Of a DNA stretch of 64,000 nucleotides, positions 62,827-64,000 are shown in pieces (position 1 is the stretch's first letter; every line of letters begins with the position of its first letter). The notes below the pieces were generated by a model. That model made no database searches and had not been told where the DNA came from. It was given only the letters and a program-made list of their open reading frames with translations. A program made the translations under genes and the position numbers. Location of the stretch: positions 2,356,001 through 2,420,000 of the forward strand of contig NZ_CP099397.1 in assembly GCF_021495345.1 (NCBI RefSeq), given 5' to 3'. The DNA comes from Pseudomonas hydrolytica (lineage in GTDB: Bacteria > Pseudomonadota > Gammaproteobacteria > Pseudomonadales > Pseudomonadaceae).

Positions 62827-63342
62827 TCAGCTCTGCGGCTCGGAATCGGTCGGTTTCGGTGCACTGGCCAGCGCCTGCAGCAGGGCCGGATCCTTGATCG
62901 CCTTCATGATCATTTCCTCGGCACCGGTCTTGCCGTCCATGTAGGTCAGGAGGTTGGCCAGCTGGGTGCGGGCTTCGAGCAGTTGATTGAGGGCATCGAC
63001 CTTGCGCGCCACGGCGGCGGGGCTGAAGTCGTCCATGCTCTCGAAGGTGATGTCGAGGCTGAGGTTGCCTTCACCGCTGAGGGTGTTGGGCACGTTGAAG
63101 GCGACGCGCGGTTTCATCGCCTTGAGCCGGGAGTCGAAGTTGTCCACGTCGATCTCCAGGAACTTGCGGTCAGCTACCGCCGGCAGCGGCTCGGCGGGCT
63201 TGCCCGCGAGATCGGCCATCACCCCCATGACGAAGGGCAGCTGGACCTTCTTCTCCGCGCCGTAGAGCTCCACGTCGTACTCGATCTGCACCCGTGGAGC
63301 ACGGTTGCGAGCGATGAATTTCTGGCTGCTGGGGTTGGCCAT
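62827..63342 (-). CDS. tssB: T6SS small sheath protein TssB (VipA)
   Basis: 171 residues: SSQKFIARNRAPRVQIEYDVELYGAEKKVQLPFVMGVMADLAGK (in parts) and NVPNTLSGEGNLSLDITFESMDDF are family blocks. It pairs with TssC in the sheath; the helix bound by ClpV is in the N-terminal part. Located just after tssA, as in P. aeruginosa H1. Confidence 0.95.
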   Translation of the reverse strand: MANPSSQKFIARNRAPRVQIEYDVELYGAEKKVQLPFVMGVMADLAGKPAEPLPAVADRKFLEIDVDNFDSRLKAMKPRVAFNVPNTLSGEGNLSLDITFESMDDFSPAAVARKVDALNQLLEARTQLANLLTYMDGKTGAEEMIMKAIKDPALLQALASAPKPTDSEPQS

Positions 63343-63405
63343 CTTGTTCCTCCTGCGCTGCGGTTGCGGCTGTAGTGCTGTGAATGGGAAAAGTGCTCAG
63401 CAGAG

Positions 63406-64000
63406 CTATTCGCCCTCCGGTCCCCGGAAGCGTTCGAACTGGGAAAAGCCGTCCGGGATCAGGTTGCGCACGATGGTGGCGAAGTCGGCGTTGACCAGGG
63501 TCTTGGCACGGTTGAGCAGCACCGGAACCGGGCTGGAGGGCTCGTGCCTGGCGTAATAGGCGAGGATGCGGTCGAGCGCCTTGAGCACATCGTCGCGATG
63601 GTTGATCTCGCCGCTCGGGCGCGGCGCCGAGGCACTGACGGCTGCGACTTCGCCTGGCTCGGCGGGCGCAGGCTGCTCGGAGCTGGCCTGCTCGCCGCCT
63701 GCGGCGGGCGCATGCTCGTTGACGATGTGCACGGCGTGGCGCAACAGCTGCTTGATCGCGCCGAGTTCGGCTCCGCGATCGGAGCCCACGCGCTCGTTGA
63801 CTTCGCGCTCGATGCCCTGCAGCGCCGCCTGGGCGGCCGTGATCGCGGCGCGACAGGCCTCGACCTGTTCCGCGTCGCTGTCGCGAAAGGCGCCGCCGAC
63901 CTGCTCGAGGCTCATGCTCTCGCTGGTGAAGCGCTGCAGCCCGCTGGCATTGAGCGCTGCACGCAGGGTGACGGTGCCGAAGGCGCGTGAACGGATCAGC
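63406..64000 (-). CDS. tssA: T6SS protein TssA, C-terminal part (cut by window end)
   Basis: The open frame runs off the right window edge; the C-terminal 197 codons are present. Visible: LIRSRAFGTVTLRAALNASG (start of the part shown), FRDSDAEQVEACRAAITAAQAALQGI and the ending HRDDVLKALDRILAYYARHEPSSPVPVLLNRAKTLV (in parts), the ImpA/TssA C-terminal region. TssA primes baseplate assembly and tube/sheath polymerisation. An internal Met at 63915 is not the true start. Confidence 0.9.
   Translation of the reverse strand, partial: LIRSRAFGTVTLRAALNASGLQRFTSESMSLEQVGGAFRDSDAEQVEACRAAITAAQAALQGIEREVNERVGSDRGAELGAIKQLLRHAVHIVNEHAPAAGGEQASSEQPAPAEPGEVAAVSASAPRPSGEINHRDDVLKALDRILAYYARHEPSSPVPVLLNRAKTLVNADFATIVRNLIPDGFSQFERFRGPEGE

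Overview
The window is about 64 kb of a GC-rich gammaproteobacterial chromosome that looks like Pseudomonas, most like the P. mendocina / P. oleovorans group. This rests on the order uvrC-pgsA-tRNA-Gly-tRNA-Cys-tRNA-Leu, a REP pair of Pseudomonas type, an H1-like type VI secretion locus and Pseudomonas-style sulfur-scavenging genes. The genus call is inference from gene order and protein appearance; no search was run.

Layout. (1) 1-1250: end of uvrC, pgsA and three tRNAs. (2) 1223-6690: a 5.4 kb island in the 3' end of tRNA-Leu(UAA), bounded by a 25-26 bp direct repeat. It carries a tyrosine integrase whose 5' half is inverted relative to its 3' half, a SEC-C protein, and a 698-residue protein with a PD-(D/E)XK nuclease motif. 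(3) 6985-13091: a decayed, compact version of the transmissible locus of stress tolerance (heat resistance locus): broken hsp20, intact clpG/clpK, an ftsH remnant, psiE and a Kef-type antiporter. (4) 13310-20926: a luciferase-like oxidoreductase, then a minus-strand sulfur operon (two SfnB-like flavoproteins, a flavin monooxygenase and the MetQNI transporter). (5) 21169-27467: a stress cassette of two membrane-tethered SDRs, a KGG protein, a Cys-rich copper-storage protein, a CPA1 antiporter and a pyruvate-oxidase-like enzyme, several with candidate ECF-sigma promoters. (6) 27758-37931: ugd, galU, glyoxalase-fold proteins, gor, a truncated TRIC channel gene, a DUF72 protein, a PaoABC-like molybdenum aldehyde oxidoreductase and a small exported protein. 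(7) 38084-44713: a four-gene operon (ABC exporter, glycosidase, UDP-galactopyranose mutase, glycosyltransferase) divergent from galE, suggesting synthesis and export of a galactofuranose-containing product. (8) 44768-64000: a minus-strand H1-like T6SS locus, from tssA (cut by the window end) through tssBC-hcp-tae4-immunity-tagJ-tssEFG-clpV-vgrG to a PAAR-like (DUF4150) nuclease effector module.

How the parts work together. The island and the stress locus are acquired DNA at a tRNA hotspot, both partly decayed. The sulfur operon would liberate and import organic sulfur. ugd, galU, galE and glf lie within about 16 kb and supply UDP-glucuronate, UDP-glucose, UDP-galactose and UDP-galactofuranose. 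The T6SS has two separate payloads: a Tae4 peptidoglycan amidase coded beside Hcp, and a VgrG-delivered PAAR nuclease with its adaptors and a probable immunity protein. The best candidates for something undescribed are the split, inverted integrase, the stand-alone nuclease gene of the island, the galactofuranose export operon and the shared GAACTT-N16-TAGGAAATA promoter-like motif.
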